Assembly: GCF_030272615.1 (NCBI RefSeq)
Contig: NC_081415.1
Location: 625,825,740 to 625,889,739 of the forward strand
Source: Cryptomeria japonica
Taxonomy: Eukaryota; Streptophyta; Pinopsida; Cupressales; Cupressaceae
Length of the DNA: 64,000 nucleotides
Reading direction: 5' to 3'
Shown here: piece by piece, positions 1 to 12,271 of the stretch
Numbering within the stretch: the stretch's first letter is position 1
Layout of the letters: each line of letters starts with the position of its first letter
Made by a program: the position numbers and the translations under genes
Notes under the pieces: model-generated
What the model saw: only the letters and a program-made list of their open reading frames with translations
Told to the model about the DNA's origin: nothing
Database searches by the model: none

Positions 1-2551
1 AGCATTCAAGCTATCAGAACTGGTTACCCTGATGTACTGAACAAATATTTTGATGAGTTCAGGAGGAAGATGAGTCAAAAGGTGAGGATCTCAGGTGATA
101 TTGTTAATAAATATGAAGATGACATCTGTTTCACCATCCAGGTGGACAAATGCTTAATGGAGGCTGTTGAGCCTAGAATGGAAGAAGTGGAGCCAATGGG
201 CTATGAGGTGATGTATGATATGCTAGAAGGGTATGCCTCAACCCTTATTGCCTCGCCTCTTGATCCTAAGGTGAAGAGAACCAGAACCTATCTAGAGAGG
301 ATTGCACCAGTAGAGGAACCCTCTGTTAAGAAAGGAAAAGAACCGGCAGCAAAGAAAGAAAAGGCAGTGCCTGCAGCATCAACACCGGCTACTACTGCAA
401 CTCCAAGAGTGACCAAGCAGTCACCTACAAAGAAAAAATTGGAAGTGACACCGGAAAAAGTCTTTAAAAGAAAAAGGAAGACTAAGTCAAATGAACCAGA
501 CTCTGAAGAGACTGAGTCTGATGAAAAGCCAAAGAAAGCCAGACAGACAAAGAAGATGAAGAAGAATGAACCGGTAGCATCCACACCGGTAAATATTGAT
601 ATCTCCTCATACAAACCTTTGACACATTCTCAAAGGACAACTAAGAACATTAGGAGAAAATTACTGCATGATTTAGTATATTATTATGATGATTTTAATA
701 GTGAGGAGAAAGATGAAGTACTATAGGAAATTATTCTTTATTTGTGTAAAAATGACCGGTCACCATCAGAGATTAAATCTCAGACACTGGATTCATTATA
801 TAAGGCATTAGATAATAAATGGCGCATTGCCATAGAAAAAGAATAGGAGATTAGGGAGAAATTCTTTGCACAATACTTTCCTGACCTCTCAAACTCAAAA
901 TTGCTTGATGTTTTGGACTAAAATAAAAGACTCTTCTTCACAAGGAGAAGAAGACTCTGGCTGTTGGGGGGAAGAGTTGATGATGTTGAAAAAGACACTC
1001 ATCAGCATATGAATCATGCTATTCAAGCTCACAAAGCATGAATGGTCAACCCGCAAGCAGAAAAAGAACCAGTCATATCCAAACTGGATGAAGTTTTTGA
1101 TGAAGAAGGAAACCTGGTTGAAGAACCAATCGACACTATTGATGTCAATGCCCTGGATGTAGAAGATGTCACTCAGGACATACCTACTGAGGGAACAGAA
1201 CATGGGCAACAAGCTGAATAGGGTAGTGAGAAGCCAAGGACACACAGGAAGTGGCTAAGGAATAGGCAAAGAAGAAGAAGAGGGATGAAGATGAGAAAAA
1301 GAAGAAAGAGGAAGAGAAGAGAAAAGAGGAAGAGGAGAAAAGAAAAGATGAAGATGAGAAAAAGAAGAAAGAGGAAGAGAAGAGAAAAGAGGAAGAGGAG
1401 AAAAGAAAAGATGAAGATGAGAAAAAGCGGAAAGAGGAAGATAAGAGAAAAAAGAAAGAAGAAGAGGATAAGGAAGAAAAGAAGAAGAAGAAGAAGAAAA
1501 GAAGAAGAAGGAAGAGGAATAAAAGAAGAAGAAGGAAGAGGAAGAGAAAGAAGAGGAGAAGAGGAAGGAAGCAAAGAGGAAAAAGAAAGAAGAGGAAGAC
1601 AAGGAACAAGAACAAAAGAAAGAAGCAGAGAAAAGGAAGAAGGAAGAAGCAGACAAGGCAACGGAAGCGATGAAGAGAACACAGATGGAGACTCTAAAGG
1701 TAACCGAGAGTCAAGCCAAACCGACTGATATCTCCAGTCCTATCGATCTTCAGTCTGCAAGTGAGTCAGAGCTTATGCAGAGCATCAAGGTTGCTCAAGA
1801 GTGCCTTGAAATCATTCGCAGGAAAAAGGAGCAAGACATAATTCAAGCTGTTGTAGACACCCTTACCGGTTTGATCCCCGGTACCAATATTCCTAACACT
1901 GAATCATCACTAGCACAGCTCAAACTACTATGTACTCTAGTGGATGATCAAGTGCAAAGCCTGGAAGAAGCAGCTAAGGCAAATGTCAAGAAAGAGCATC
2001 AAAAGGCTCTTAACATTGCTCTAGTGAAAAAGTTGAATGAGTTCCAGTCTGAACTTCTGAAAGACCAAAAGGATATAAGGGACGCTTTGGATGAAGGAAA
2101 CTTGCTACTAAGCAAAATCTGTCAACCCCATCTATTCTGCGGTGATGTCCTAGCTCAGAAGCAAAAGCTTCAAACGGACTTACAGTCTTACTTGAGCACA
2201 TTTAAGCCACCTTATGATTCCTTTGCAACTTATGGGCAAACCATTCACCGGTTGCAGATCCAGTCAGCCAAAATGGAGCAAGAGATCAGTACATGGTCTA
2301 GAGATTTGCAGGAGCTACAACTGGTTTTACTTCCACATCTACAAATTCTTCAGAAGTGTTATCTGAACCTGGATGCCTTGACAGTTATGTAGGAGATGAG
2401 CACAGTTGATGCCATGGAGGAACAGGTATCCCAGATGCAAATAGAGAAAGAAGTGGCCACCTCCCTACTTGAGTCCTGGTCTCTATCCATGAAACAATTT
2501 TTGCAGGACTATAAATCAGTTTTTGACAAATATTATTCCTTGTTGTCATAA
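1..2551 (+). pseudogene. Degraded ORF3 (extra ORF) of copia A
   Basis: The frame is open from base 1, so the true start lies outside the window. Residues 1-90 are a globular domain with the landmarks VNKYEDDICF, MEAVEP and MGYEV. These align with the same domain in element F at the other end of the window (VNKYEDSICF, MEAVIP, MGYEV). A Lys/Glu/Pro-rich linker follows, then a very charged stretch (1258-1660), then a C-terminal region of mostly helical, heptad-like sequence ending at the TAA at 2549-2551. Damage: stops at 724-726, after IAIEKE, after LLDVLD, after QAHKA and at 2390-2392, plus at least one frame change around the charged stretch. The position before the PPT matches the env-like slot of SIRE elements, but no signal peptide or clear fusion or transmembrane arrangement is visible. 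Function unknown. Confidence 0.7.
1258..1660 (+). repeat. Purine-only tract with 63-bp tandem repeats
   Basis: About 400 bases of almost pure A/G on the + strand. A 63-bp unit (ATGAAGATGAGAAAAAGAAG...) is present as two essentially identical copies at 1285-1347 and 1348-1410, with a diverging third from 1411. In the ORF3 frame it encodes blocks of Asp-Glu-Lys such as DEDEKKKKEEEKRKEEEEK. It is probably a slippage-expanded linker of ORF3. Confidence 0.9.
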
Positions 2552-2876
2552 ACTTTTATTATTTTAATATCAAATGGAAATAGGGTTGTTCAGCGGTACT
2601 TTGTCATTGTTGGCAAAGGGGGAGAAGTACTCTATCTATTTTGGAGAAGAATAGGGAGAAGTATCTGGTTTTAAAATTTTGATATATGTTTTGATGCATG
2701 CTTTATGCTCTGATATCTAAATGTTTATGCTCTGTATGCAAAATTGCTATACATTGTGTTGATTAAGGGATAGTGTATATGCTTAGGGGGAGGGGAGAAA
2801 TTTTGTTAATGGCATGTTTTTGTTGTAAAACACTTAGATGTCAAAATTTTATTTTCCTAAGTGTTGCCATCAATGC

Positions 2877-2889
2877 CAAAGGGGGAGAT
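2877..2889 (+). other. Polypurine tract of element A
   Basis: AAAGGGGGAGAT directly before the LTR start TGTTGGC. This is the plus-strand priming site. The same AAAGGGGGAGAT/TGTTGGC joint occurs in E1, E3 and F of this window. Confidence 0.85.
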
Positions 2890-4007
2890 TGTTGGCATTT
2901 TTGATGTTTATGTTGTGATTGTAATTGATGGACACACACTTTAATTGAGATCCCCTTTATATGTATGAGCTAGAGCTCAACTGGTATGTTGTATTCTAGT
3001 CTTTAGACTATTGGTGATTTTGCAGAATGTGTTTCCCGGTCTGAAATGGCATGTTGACCCCAAGCGGTTCATAGATCTCAAGCAGTACAAGGGAGCAAAG
3101 CGGCATAACACATTCTTACCAATCTTCATTTTTGTCAAACCGGCAACCGGTATTTTGTATGAACCAGTAATACTCTATGATGAGTTACCAATCCACCGAT
3201 TGTTTGACGGTGCCGACACACTAACAGTGCTTTTTGTGTCGTGTTACTGAGTATGTCTAGATTCATTGAACCTAGGAAATTGTAATGTAATCCTATTGGA
3301 CCGACATGAAATCAGATTCCTTTAAAAGGACATCATGTCTAGGGTTTCAATGAGTAGCTGAAAGGGTTCATGTTGTGCTAGGTTTTAAGATGGTTGTTGA
3401 GTTGTTGTAAGAGTGATCTTATCTGAGAAGATCAAGTTGTAACTGAGAGAGAGATAGAGAATACTGAAGTAATGCTGGAACACATTAGTAGTGAGCTATA
3501 CTGGATCTAACCAAGCAATATGTGCTATTAGATAGATCAAACACTTGTTGATTACTCACATCTTTGACAAGTCTGTAGCCCTTAACTGGGTAGGCCCAAA
3601 AGCCTTCTGTAAAATCCTCTAACAAGGTGGTTCACTTCTGTGAATCTAAAATCCTCTAGCAAGGTAGTCTTTAATCAGACTTATCTCCTAACAGAGATTG
3701 AGATTCCTAACAGGATCTGTTCTGGTGAAGAACATTGTAAGACCTTAACCGGTCTGGTTTCTATTCTGCAGATAGTGACTTGTGAGTTCCATCTCACCAT
3801 GGTTTTTACTAGTTGGGTTTCCACGTCAAATATCTTGTGTTATGGTTGCATTACTTTTGTGGGTGAATGCTTTATTTGTATTTTGGTTTGCATGTGTGAT
3901 AACCAATCTATTTGTTAAACTGTTTTACCGGTCTATCTTTAGACTGTTTAAGGGCTTTAGGACAAATATTTTTGGCATACTAATTGACCTCCCCCTCTTA
4001 GTATTCA
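2890..4007 (+). repeat. 3' LTR of copia A
   Basis: Starts TGTTGGCATTTTTGATG after the PPT. A TATA-like TTTAAAAGG is at about 3320. The end has the pyrimidine-rich CCTCCCCCTCTTAG block seen near the 3' end of the other copia LTRs here, followed by TTCATCATC. The 3' terminus is approximate because only one LTR is in the window. The roughly 1.1-kb length agrees with the LTRs of B, C and F (1.2 kb). Confidence 0.7.
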
Positions 4008-6018
4008 TCATCTTCTTATGCCGTGTTTCTTACAAAAGTTCATTAAACTCACTGGATGTGAATTCTCCACCGTGATCTGACCTCAAACTTTTAATCTTCA
4101 ATCCTGTCTCAGTTTCCACTTTAGCCTTAAATATTTTAAACTTTTCAAATGCCTTATATTTTTCCTTTAGAAAAATAACCCACATCATTCTAGAATAATC
4201 ATCAATGATTAGCATGAAATATCTATCACCTTCAAAACTTTTAACTCTAGCAGGGCCACACAAATTAGTATGAATAAGATAAAGAACATCATTAGATTTA
4301 TTTTGTATACTCCCAAAAGAGGTTTTGACATGTTTACCCATTTGACATTCTTTACATACCGGATTAGAGGGTTTCATAATCTTAGGTGTATCCCTAACTT
4401 CCTTAGTTGAACTGGTCTTCACAATGCAATCAAAATTCACATGACACAACCTTTTATGCCATAGCCAACTCTCATCAATTTGTGTAATCAAGCATGTCTT
4501 CTCACCAAAATTCAAATAAAATATATTACCTTTTGTTTGTGTACCGGTTGCAATCTCCAAACTAGATCTGTTAATAATTTTGCATTTTCCATCTTTGAAC
4601 TGTAATTGAAATCCCTTATCCACCAATTGTCCTACATTGAAAATATTATACCTTAAACTTTCAACATAATAAACATTGTATGTATTGTTCTTACCATCCA
4701 GTGACATAGCTTTTTTTCCTTTTATCATACATGCTTTGTCATCTCCAAATCTAACTAGACCATCATCAAATTCTTGCAAAGATAGAAACTTCCCTTTATC
4801 TCCAGTCATATGATGTGAACAACCACTATCAATTACCCATTCATCCTTGTCTTCAATTTTAGCAGCAAGTGCCTTCTCTTTAGGTACATTCTCTTTCAAT
4901 GTCAGAATATCTTCCTTCATAGCTAAGAACACCCATTCCTTCCCATCGCAGGAACCACTAGCAAAGTCTTTTGTTGGTTCATCATCAGAATCGGTAATGC
5001 CTTCCTCATCCACTACGTAGCATGATTTGTCTCTATTTTTTCTGTTCTTATACTTGTATTGATATCCAAGGTTAGGCTTAAAAGATCTTCTAACTCTTTC
5101 TTCAAATCTTGAATTCCTTTTAGGACATCTAGATGCAAAATGACCAATCTTATTACATGCAAAACATTTAAAAGGTGCTTTTCCTTCATACTTACTTCCT
5201 ATCGGTCCTTTAGGTACTCTTCTAGCAAATAGGGCTTCAAGTTGCTCAAACTCTTCATCTTCTCTCTTCATATCATCCAATTCCTTTGCATATAAAGCTT
5301 TCCAATCTTGTTTACCGGTTGATGATGCAGATGTATGAAAAGAAGGTTCAATCTTCATAGCTCCAGAAGGTCCAAATTCTTCAAGCTCAAAAGAAGATAG
5401 TTTCCCAACCAAGGTATATATGTTGATAGATGTATTAGCCATTTTTCTCAACTCATTAATAGAAGTGGTCTTCATTTTGTAAGCCGGTGGTAGGGATCTC
5501 AAAACTTTAGAAACAATTTCATCTTCACTCAGAGTTCCACCATAACATTGAATTCCCATAACAATCTCATTTACCCTTTCCATGAATGCAGTAATCCTTT
5601 CATCTTGATCTTCCTTCTTCAGGATTTCATATCTCACCTAGTAACAATCAAGTTTAGCAATCTTCACTGTAGGGTCACCTTCATTAAGAGTCTCCAACTT
5701 ATCTCATATATCTTTTCCAGATGATTTGTTGGTTAATCCCATTATTTGCTGATCAAAAAGTGCACACAAGAGGGATTCTCTTGCTCTACAATCATTCTCA
5801 AGCTCCTTATCCAGGTTTGTCATAGGAGGATTGCCAGATGTCAGATTATAAGGTGTGATACCATTCTGTTTGATCTCCCAAATCTCCTTTCCAAGACATC
5901 TCAGATGAGTCTCCATCCAAATCTTCCATACTGTGTAATTTGTTCCATCAAGCCTAGGAATATCTCTTTGAAAGATGGCTCCAGATGAACTAGATGAACT
6001 TGAACTGTTAGTCACCAT
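4008..6018 (-). pseudogene. Copia gag-pol fragment of element B
   Basis: Start at 6018 (Met followed by a Ser run), about 40 bases inside the primer site. One frame runs to about 4030 with two stops: after SSGKDI (near 5704) and after a Cys-Tyr just before VRYEILKKE (near 5640). Domains in order: gag of the UBN2/copia type (DGTNYTVWKIWM), intact zinc knuckle CFACNKIGHFASRC (CX2CX4HX4C), protease with WVIDSGCSHHM (catalytic DSG), GAG-pre-integrase WLWHKRLCHVNF, and the integrase core start (HTNLCGP, IIDDYSRMMWV, LRSDHGGEF). The first two catalytic Asp regions of integrase are visible; the Glu region is lost at the junction with A. It is the least damaged gag/protease in the window. Confidence 0.9.
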
Positions 6019-6056
6019 AGGATCTTCCTCAAGGAGTTAAGCTTTCTGTAGAGAGG

Positions 6057-6075
6057 ACCAAATCTCTGATACCAA
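6057..6075 (-). other. Primer binding site of B (initiator Met tRNA)
   Basis: Minus strand reads TTGGTATCAGAGATTTGG just inside the LTR end TCTAACA. The first 11 bases match the complement of the initiator-Met tRNA 3' end (TGGTATCAGAG), the usual copia primer. Confidence 0.85.
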
Positions 6076-6076
6076 T

Positions 6077-7300
6077 TGTTAGACAACTCAAATAACTGGA
6101 AGACAAGTGAGAGGGGGGGGGGGGGGGTGAATCAGTTGTCATAAATTACCGCAACCTTAAGCAATTAAAAATTTAATACCAGAATTCTTAAACCAAATAC
6201 CAAAATAGCAGTTAAACCAATTAAGCATAAAAAATAATCACAAAATAAATACCATCCACATGACACCAAGATTTATATGTGGAAAACCCGATAAAGGGAA
6301 AAACAATGGTGGGAAGCCTACCCACAGTCAGATAATACTTCAGTAGTAAGTATGTGAATTACAATTGAGGGGTCTGCACTTGTAGGAAGGCCAATAGCCT
6401 AGAGCACACTTCTCATCACAAAAGGAGTCTCACTAACTACATAGAAATTGAGACTATAATTCGAAGAAGTGTTGAACTATAAAAGATAACATCTCCTATG
6501 CCTGAGTACAGTTCCGGTTAAGCTCAATACTGGAGGACTAAATCCTCTTTCATAAACCCAATTCGATCTCCAATGATTGACCAAATCCTCTGTCTAAATG
6601 ATATTACATTATTCGCACATTACATATCCATTTCCATACCATGATGATCTACAATGAGATCTTGCATCATATATATATATATATTCCAACCCTCAACCAT
6701 AAGCAATCAGGTTAGCCAGGAGACAATAAACCAATTGCATAATTACAAAACATGTCAGCCTTAGACCAAACAAATAATATCCAACACATAAGACATTTCA
6801 GAAATACATCGAGAGGTCCAATCCACATGTTACATTAAGTCGATCCATAACCTAGATCAACCGGGACCCAATATAGGTCCACACACTAAAGCAATGATCT
6901 CCATCCACCAAGTCTCAAACATGATCACCAACAGCATCATGAAACTCCACCAGAAGCTGCACCAAAACCACTTATGCATATCATCAAAGATCTTCATCAA
7001 AATCTCTGTCAATGAAACACTCTCGCTAAAACCAAAAGACAAGCTTCTAAGAAAAAAGGATAGCATTTGATCACTAGACCAAAATCAACTTATTGAATAT
7101 GAACATGAGTATCATGAATAAGCCAATTCCATAACCAAACCATACCGGAGCCTACCAGATCATATTGAATCCAAAACAACCAGAAACTACTCATCCTACC
7201 GGGACTAGAAGGGTGTCTGTAAAGCATCCAAATAGCTAGTGTTGACATCAATGACAAAACATCAATACAACACATAATAAATTCCACCCAATGGCCAACA
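6077..7300 (-). repeat. 5' LTR of copia B
   Basis: On the minus strand it runs from TGTTGGCC at 7300 to GTCTAACA at 6077 (1224 bp, TG...CA ends). It has a run of 15 G (C on the coding strand) at about 6113-6127, in the conserved GATTCACCCC block, and an (AT)n stretch near 6670-6686. The outer flank is 7301 onward. No target duplication can be checked because the other end is outside the window. Confidence 0.8.
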
Positions 7301-9512
7301 AACTATATCTATAAAAAGATTCTTAGACACTCCATACAAAACATAGATAATAATCATGTAATCACAGTGAAGCTACAGTGCCAAAAGTCACAGGCGTATT
7401 TGAATAAACCCAACATGGAGCAGTCTCAGATATTAATTCAGTGATAGAGTTTACAATCATAGCACCCTCAAGTTATTAAGACAATGCAATGACATTCACA
7501 AACACACTAAACTTTTCAATGGTGTAACATAAGAGCAATAATATTAGATTCCATGAAAGCTTCAGATTTATCCATGGTGATCCGTAAGCAAATACCTAAG
7601 AGTATTTTTTAGAGCAGTCAAAGAGTGTTATTAATTTACTAAAGGATAGTTCCAGTGTCAATATAAAAATAGTAATCTACACCATCACCTACAAGATGAA
7701 AGGATTCAAAGGTGGTCTTCATTATAAAAGTCAATACATTACACCTTAATCAGTTATGAGAATTGTATTACTAAAAAAGAATATGCACAAATTCTAAGGC
7801 AATCAACTTACAAACCATAATGATAGTACATATGAAAGGTGACATGGGCAAATAAACTCAAAGGTACACTTGTAGTGTCTTATTTGTAGCTATGAACAAA
7901 GAAGGAATGAAATGGGGAACAAAATCCATGAAAAGATCATAAGCTACAAACACGAGTTTCAAATAGTAGTATTAGTATAAGAAAAGGGTGACTATTATAG
8001 CACTTAGAGAAATCATAATCTCTATTTACAACAAAATGTCAGAGACCACTAAGAACATTTATAGACACTAGAAGCAACATAACAATCACAACATATCTGA
8101 AAATACACTCATTTCATCGATTTTTGATAGTGGTATTTGATATTCTCACAAGAGACTAATATTTTGTTGATTAAAACCATTGATTCCTAATAAGTTAAAA
8201 AATCAATGTTCAGAACAATTAAAGGTAGAATAAAGGTCAGTTAATCATATAGCAATTTTGAAGAATCTATAGCATCCTAATACTAGCAAAGATCACAATC
8301 TTAAAAAGAATGATAGAACACAGTCACCATAGGGGCAATGTTACAGTCAAGTGCATAGTAATGGCAATCTTAAGGATTATCATAAGTCATAAACAACTTT
8401 ACAAAGTCTGCTACTAATGAGTAAAGTGATTCATCATTGCTGGAAGATAGTATTTAAGATCAAATATCTTAGTGCATGGTAAAAGACAACTAATATTATT
8501 TCATCATTAACAAAATGCAATAAAGGCCATGAAAAGTGACAGAAAGCATACAAAGCATTCAACCCAGCTATCAAAAAATCATAATATTCATATCAAGGCA
8601 AAAGATTTGCAAGGTACAAGACAAAGATTACAGTCCCAAACATAGCAAATCACACTCCAGTGAATTGATGCAACATTAAGGGCAACATATATATGAAGTA
8701 TAGTATTATCAATAAGTAATTTATAGAAATAAACTTAAAACAAAAGCTATAACCTTGGAATAATAGAAAAACTACATCATTTCAGGTCATAAAAATAAAT
8801 CTTATTATAGTCATACAGTGGCATAAGGATAGACTATGAAGGTTGTGTAATGCATGAGAACCAAAATGCCAGAGATCTTGCAGCCTAATCAAGTAAGGTC
8901 ACTATAAAATGCGAGATAAAATCACATCAAATGTACAACCGCTGTCACTGTCATAAAGCATCAAAAGAAAGACAGTCTTAGTCAAAGTGTCTGAAGGAAC
9001 TATCATCACATACACATGCATGAATAAAATGCATCTACACTTCTAGAAAAGCATGAATAAAATATTTCACATTAAACCCTAAATATAGCCAGATACACAA
9101 AAAGCATAGTTCTTGCAAAGATTATTATGCACAAAGAAGAATGAAAGGGTATTTCATGAGGAAGAAGTAATAAGATACATACCACATTCATGCTATCAAA
9201 AAACTATGTGATATTTCCTAGTTTACTTTTAGTATGAGCCCTAGATCCATTTCAAAAACCCATGTGCATGAAGAAGCGACAGAGAAGAAGAAAAGCCACC
9301 TCATTCCATATTTTAATCCAAAATCATGCAAAGAAGTCTGAAACATCAAACCCTAACTCTGGTTCAGGCAATATGCATGGCGACAGAGAGACTTTCTCAA
9401 CAAGACAAAATGAGATATTCTTAGGATCTTACCACTTTTCTTCATTGCATGCCCTAATACCTCAAAATGAGCTTTTATATTTCTTTATTTGTTTTTAAGA
9501 AACAAATAATGT
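7301..9512. other. AT-rich stretch with no recognised feature
   Basis: About 2.2 kb between the 5' end of B and the 3' end of C. I see no conserved protein motif, primer site, PPT or LTR pair. Short open frames (for example 9262-9498 +) have no recognisable content. It is presumably older DNA into which both B and C inserted, or the worn inside of a non-coding element. Confidence 0.5.
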
Positions 9513-9740
9513 GTTAGACAATTCTGATACCGAGAGAAAACTAAGAGGGGCAGTGAATCAATTTTCTTACAAGTATAACAGTTAATGCAGATTATAAACT
9601 TTATACCGGAGAACAAAGAAACCAACAAAATGACAGATAAAGCATGAAAGCACAATACACACAACACTAATATTTTGACGTGGAAAACCTAATCTAGGGA
9701 AAAACCATAGTGGGAAACCCTACCCACAATCAGTTAATAT
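9513..9740 (-). repeat. 3' LTR of C, terminal part
   Basis: Ends TCTAACA on the minus strand and contains the CTTAGTTTTCTC block and the motif around TGACGTGGAAAACC. It matches 54447-54675 of the C 5' LTR, then breaks at AATAT, where D begins. The remainder is at 19074-20072. Confidence 0.85.
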
Positions 9741-10977
9741 TGTTGCTAAAAATATTGTAAAACATCAAATACATCATAAGCTATGCAACCACAAACATAA
9801 CCTAGTATATGATAATTCTAGCAAAACATTCAAAAGAAGAAGGAAATAAAAACACTATTATACTATGCAAACCATATATTTGAGCTCATTCCTTGACCTC
9901 CATTGTTTCTCTTTCTCCTCCAAATTATTGTGGATCTCACCTGCAAAATGCAAGTGTATGCAAGCAAGATTATAATTCGAAAATGATAGCGTAAGGATAC
10001 TAGAGACGTGGTCCTTAAATGATTGAAAGAGGCCTCCAATTTATAGAATTTGGACACATATGAGACAAGAAATCGACAGATGAGATCAATTCAATCTGAC
10101 GATCGACATCGCATGCAAAGGGGAGTCTCTTGGGAAATTGCCATTTTGATGGCAAGTGGAAGATGAGTTAGAAGGACAATTCCATTTTCGACACTTGGTC
10201 GAAAATGGAAACTTTGTCTTTGAGAGAGGAGACAAGTGATTCACTTTTTAGAAAGTGAATCACTTAAGTGAAGACATTTGAGTGAGGTGGAAATTAATAA
10301 TTAATAATTATTAATTTCACTCATAAAATAAAATTAGCCAATTAATATTTAAAAAAATACTAATTGTGACATGGACAAAAATATGGTGAATAAATAAATA
10401 TATATTTATTTATTCAAAAAGGGACATGTTAGTAAGAAAGGGGATTAATTAATTATTTAATTAATTAACCTAGGGGAAATGATTTGAATAAATTAAGATA
10501 CGAACCCTAATGATTAATTAAGTTCCAATAGTGATGATTGATTGGCTAATAATTGATGAAAATTAATGACAATTGACTGAATTTGACAACAACATAGGAC
10601 AAAGGATCGAAAAAGACCCAAAATTGATAATGATTTTGATACGAGACTGATAAGATTGATTGATAATGACTTGATAATATTAATTGATATTGAGGTTGAT
10701 AATTAATGACTGATTAATTATCAACAAAGAGGGAATTAAGTCTAATTGTCAAGATGATACCAATTCGAATGATTTAAAAATGAAGAAAAAAATGCCAATT
10801 ATAATGATTTAGGACCAAATGTGATTGAACGAGATTGATGAGGGTTGGATTTGAAATGAATTGAAACCAAAGGAATGACACAATGCCAACATATGATGAA
10901 AATCAAATGTGACATAGAAGACATGCTAAGAATTAGGTTAGCAATGTAAGAGTGATGACCAATTTTGAGTGACTACA
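9741..10977 (-). repeat. 3' LTR of element D
   Basis: 1237 bp, pairing with 17873-19073. The pair shares the start TGTTGCTAAAAATATTG and the end GAGTGACTACA as read on the + strand. It contains a series of perfect inverted repeats (separate entry). The right copy lacks a short segment near 10625-10660. Confidence 0.9.
10180..10416. repeat. Cluster of perfect inverted repeats in the D LTR
   Basis: Four inverted repeats within 240 bp. 10180-10210 has arms TTCCATTTTCGAC/GTCGAAAATGGAA and loop ACTTG. 10236-10263 has arms GTGATTCACTTT/AAAGTGAATCAC and loop TTAG. 10290-10318 has 14-bp arms around a single A. 10387-10416 is a 30-bp AT palindrome centred on TATA. The other LTR has the same series starting at 18312. 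They could form hairpins in the transcript or extruded DNA. A role in polyadenylation, packaging or silencing is only a guess. Confidence 0.85.
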
Positions 10978-11352
10978 TTTTGCCCCTCTTTGAGACAATG
11001 TGATTATGAGAATTGTTTCAAAGAATAATTAGGAAGATCATGCCCAAGTAGATCAAGGGATGAAGGTAGGTGTGCCAATTATAATGATTTAGGACCAAAT
11101 GTGATTGAACGAGATATATGAGGATTGGATTTGAAATGAATTGAAATTAGAGGAATGACACAATGCCAACATATGATGAAAATCAAATGTGACATAGAAG
11201 ACATGCTAAGAATTAGGTTACCAATGTAAGAGTGATGACCAGTTTTGAGTGACTACATTTTGCCCCTCTTTGAGACAATGTGATTATGAGCATTGTTTCA
11301 AAGAAGAATTAAGAAGATCATGCCCCAGGAGATCGAGGGACAGAGGTGGGTG
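10793..11352 (-). repeat. 280-bp tandem duplication across the D PPT/LTR joint
   Basis: TGCCAATTATAATGATTTAGG occurs at 10793 and again at 11073, exactly 280 bp apart. Each unit holds the first 185 or so bp of the LTR (U3 side), the PPT CAAAGAGGGGCAAAA and about 95 bp of internal sequence. Only the first unit is the true LTR boundary. The second is an internal copy with a few substitutions. Confidence 0.85.
10978..10992 (-). other. Polypurine tract of element D
   Basis: Minus strand CAAAGAGGGGCAAAA directly before the LTR start TGTAGTCACTC. Extra copies of the same joint lie near 11258, 14022 and 14305 in the internal repeats. Confidence 0.75.
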
Positions 11353-12271
11353 CCCCCTCGAGAGATTTTTTATGTATGAAAGGAATGAATGATCTCTCGA
11401 AAAGAAGAGAAGAAATGTTAGAAAGTGAAAATATGATGAAAGAGAAGAATACTTAATTCATTAGAGATAAAGAGTTGAATGAATGATGCTGATACTAAAC
11501 CAAGATGACTACAAGGACTGATAGAAGAAATGTTAGTAAGAGGAAACTAGATGGAGAAGTGTAAATGATGAAGAAAAATCTTGCTTTCATAAATGCACAA
11601 AGATTAGGTGAGAACCTTTATTTGATATGGCAAAATGGATGCAGTGCACCATGGCAAATGAAGGCCAAGGATGATAATGCATTCCCTTTGCATAAGATAG
11701 ACATGTCACAGACAAGGAATGTTCCAAGCATCCTAAGACATAATTCTCCCAGAATTTGATGAAACGCCTCGTAGATAGAAATCAAAAAAATGACGATCAT
11801 GAGCCATCCCGACCACTCTAAATCACTTGGTGACATCATCAAGCAACATAGGATCATGATCAAAGATAAATCAATAAATTATAAGACTCGCTAATTCCAA
11901 CAAGTCAAACAAACATCTTGATCTTCATTGTCAAAAGTTGAAAGTGTTGATAGGATGATCATGTTGTCTGGTTTCAGGACATGTGGTACCTAGTCTAAGA
12001 CAAGACATAGCCTGGTTTCGAGTATACCACACCCTGTATAAGACCCATGATAATTTGACAAGGACAGATAATGTTGATGCTGATGTTCGATTGATAAGAC
12101 AATGTTGATCAGTTTGAATGCTTGGTTGAACAGTTCATCTGTGAATGCGTGATTTCATTAAAGCACAATGTTTGAAGTGAGTGTCGTTGGAGGTATGCTT
12201 AGTGATCTGTCTATGCATAAAGGGATCATTTATTGACAAAATGCAAAATGCTTGTTTTTGGATTTGGAGTT

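Larger units (their letters stand above)
1..4007 (+). mobile_element. Copia element A, 3' part only
   Basis: The window opens inside this Ty1/copia-type element. From left to right it has the end of a long extra ORF (ORF3), a polypurine tract and a 3' LTR starting TGTTGGC. The gag-pol part lies outside the window. The order ORF3-PPT-LTR is that of SIRE/Maximus-type copia elements, which carry an extra ORF between pol and the 3' LTR. The right end (near 4007) is set by the point where the minus-strand integrase of element B becomes readable, so it is good to about 20 bp. A is inferred to be inserted in B. Confidence 0.75.
4008..7300 (-). mobile_element. Copia element B, 5' part (LTR, gag, PR, part of INT)
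   Basis: Minus-strand copia element with 5' LTR (6077-7300), initiator-Met-tRNA primer site, then gag-protease-integrase. It is cut in the integrase core at about 4008, where the LTR of A begins. The rest of integrase, RT, RNase H and the 3' LTR should lie beyond the left edge if A is a simple insertion. The protein is close to that of C but clearly a different copy. Confidence 0.85.

Noticed and set aside
288-1682. Long minus-strand open frames rich in Phe, Ser and Leu opposite ORF3 of A
   Set aside because: They are the reverse reading of the Lys/Glu-rich purine tract. Low-complexity shadow frames, not genes.
3640-4075. Plus-strand open frames with hydrophobic stretches in the A LTR
   Set aside because: They lie across LTR sequence and the antisense of B integrase. 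Hydrophobicity comes from T-rich DNA.
6100-6130. Long G run (and C run near 41335) as a G-quadruplex regulatory element
   Set aside because: All copia LTRs here have a GATTCACCCC...CTCTC block of varying length at this point. Homopolymer expansion is the simpler reading.
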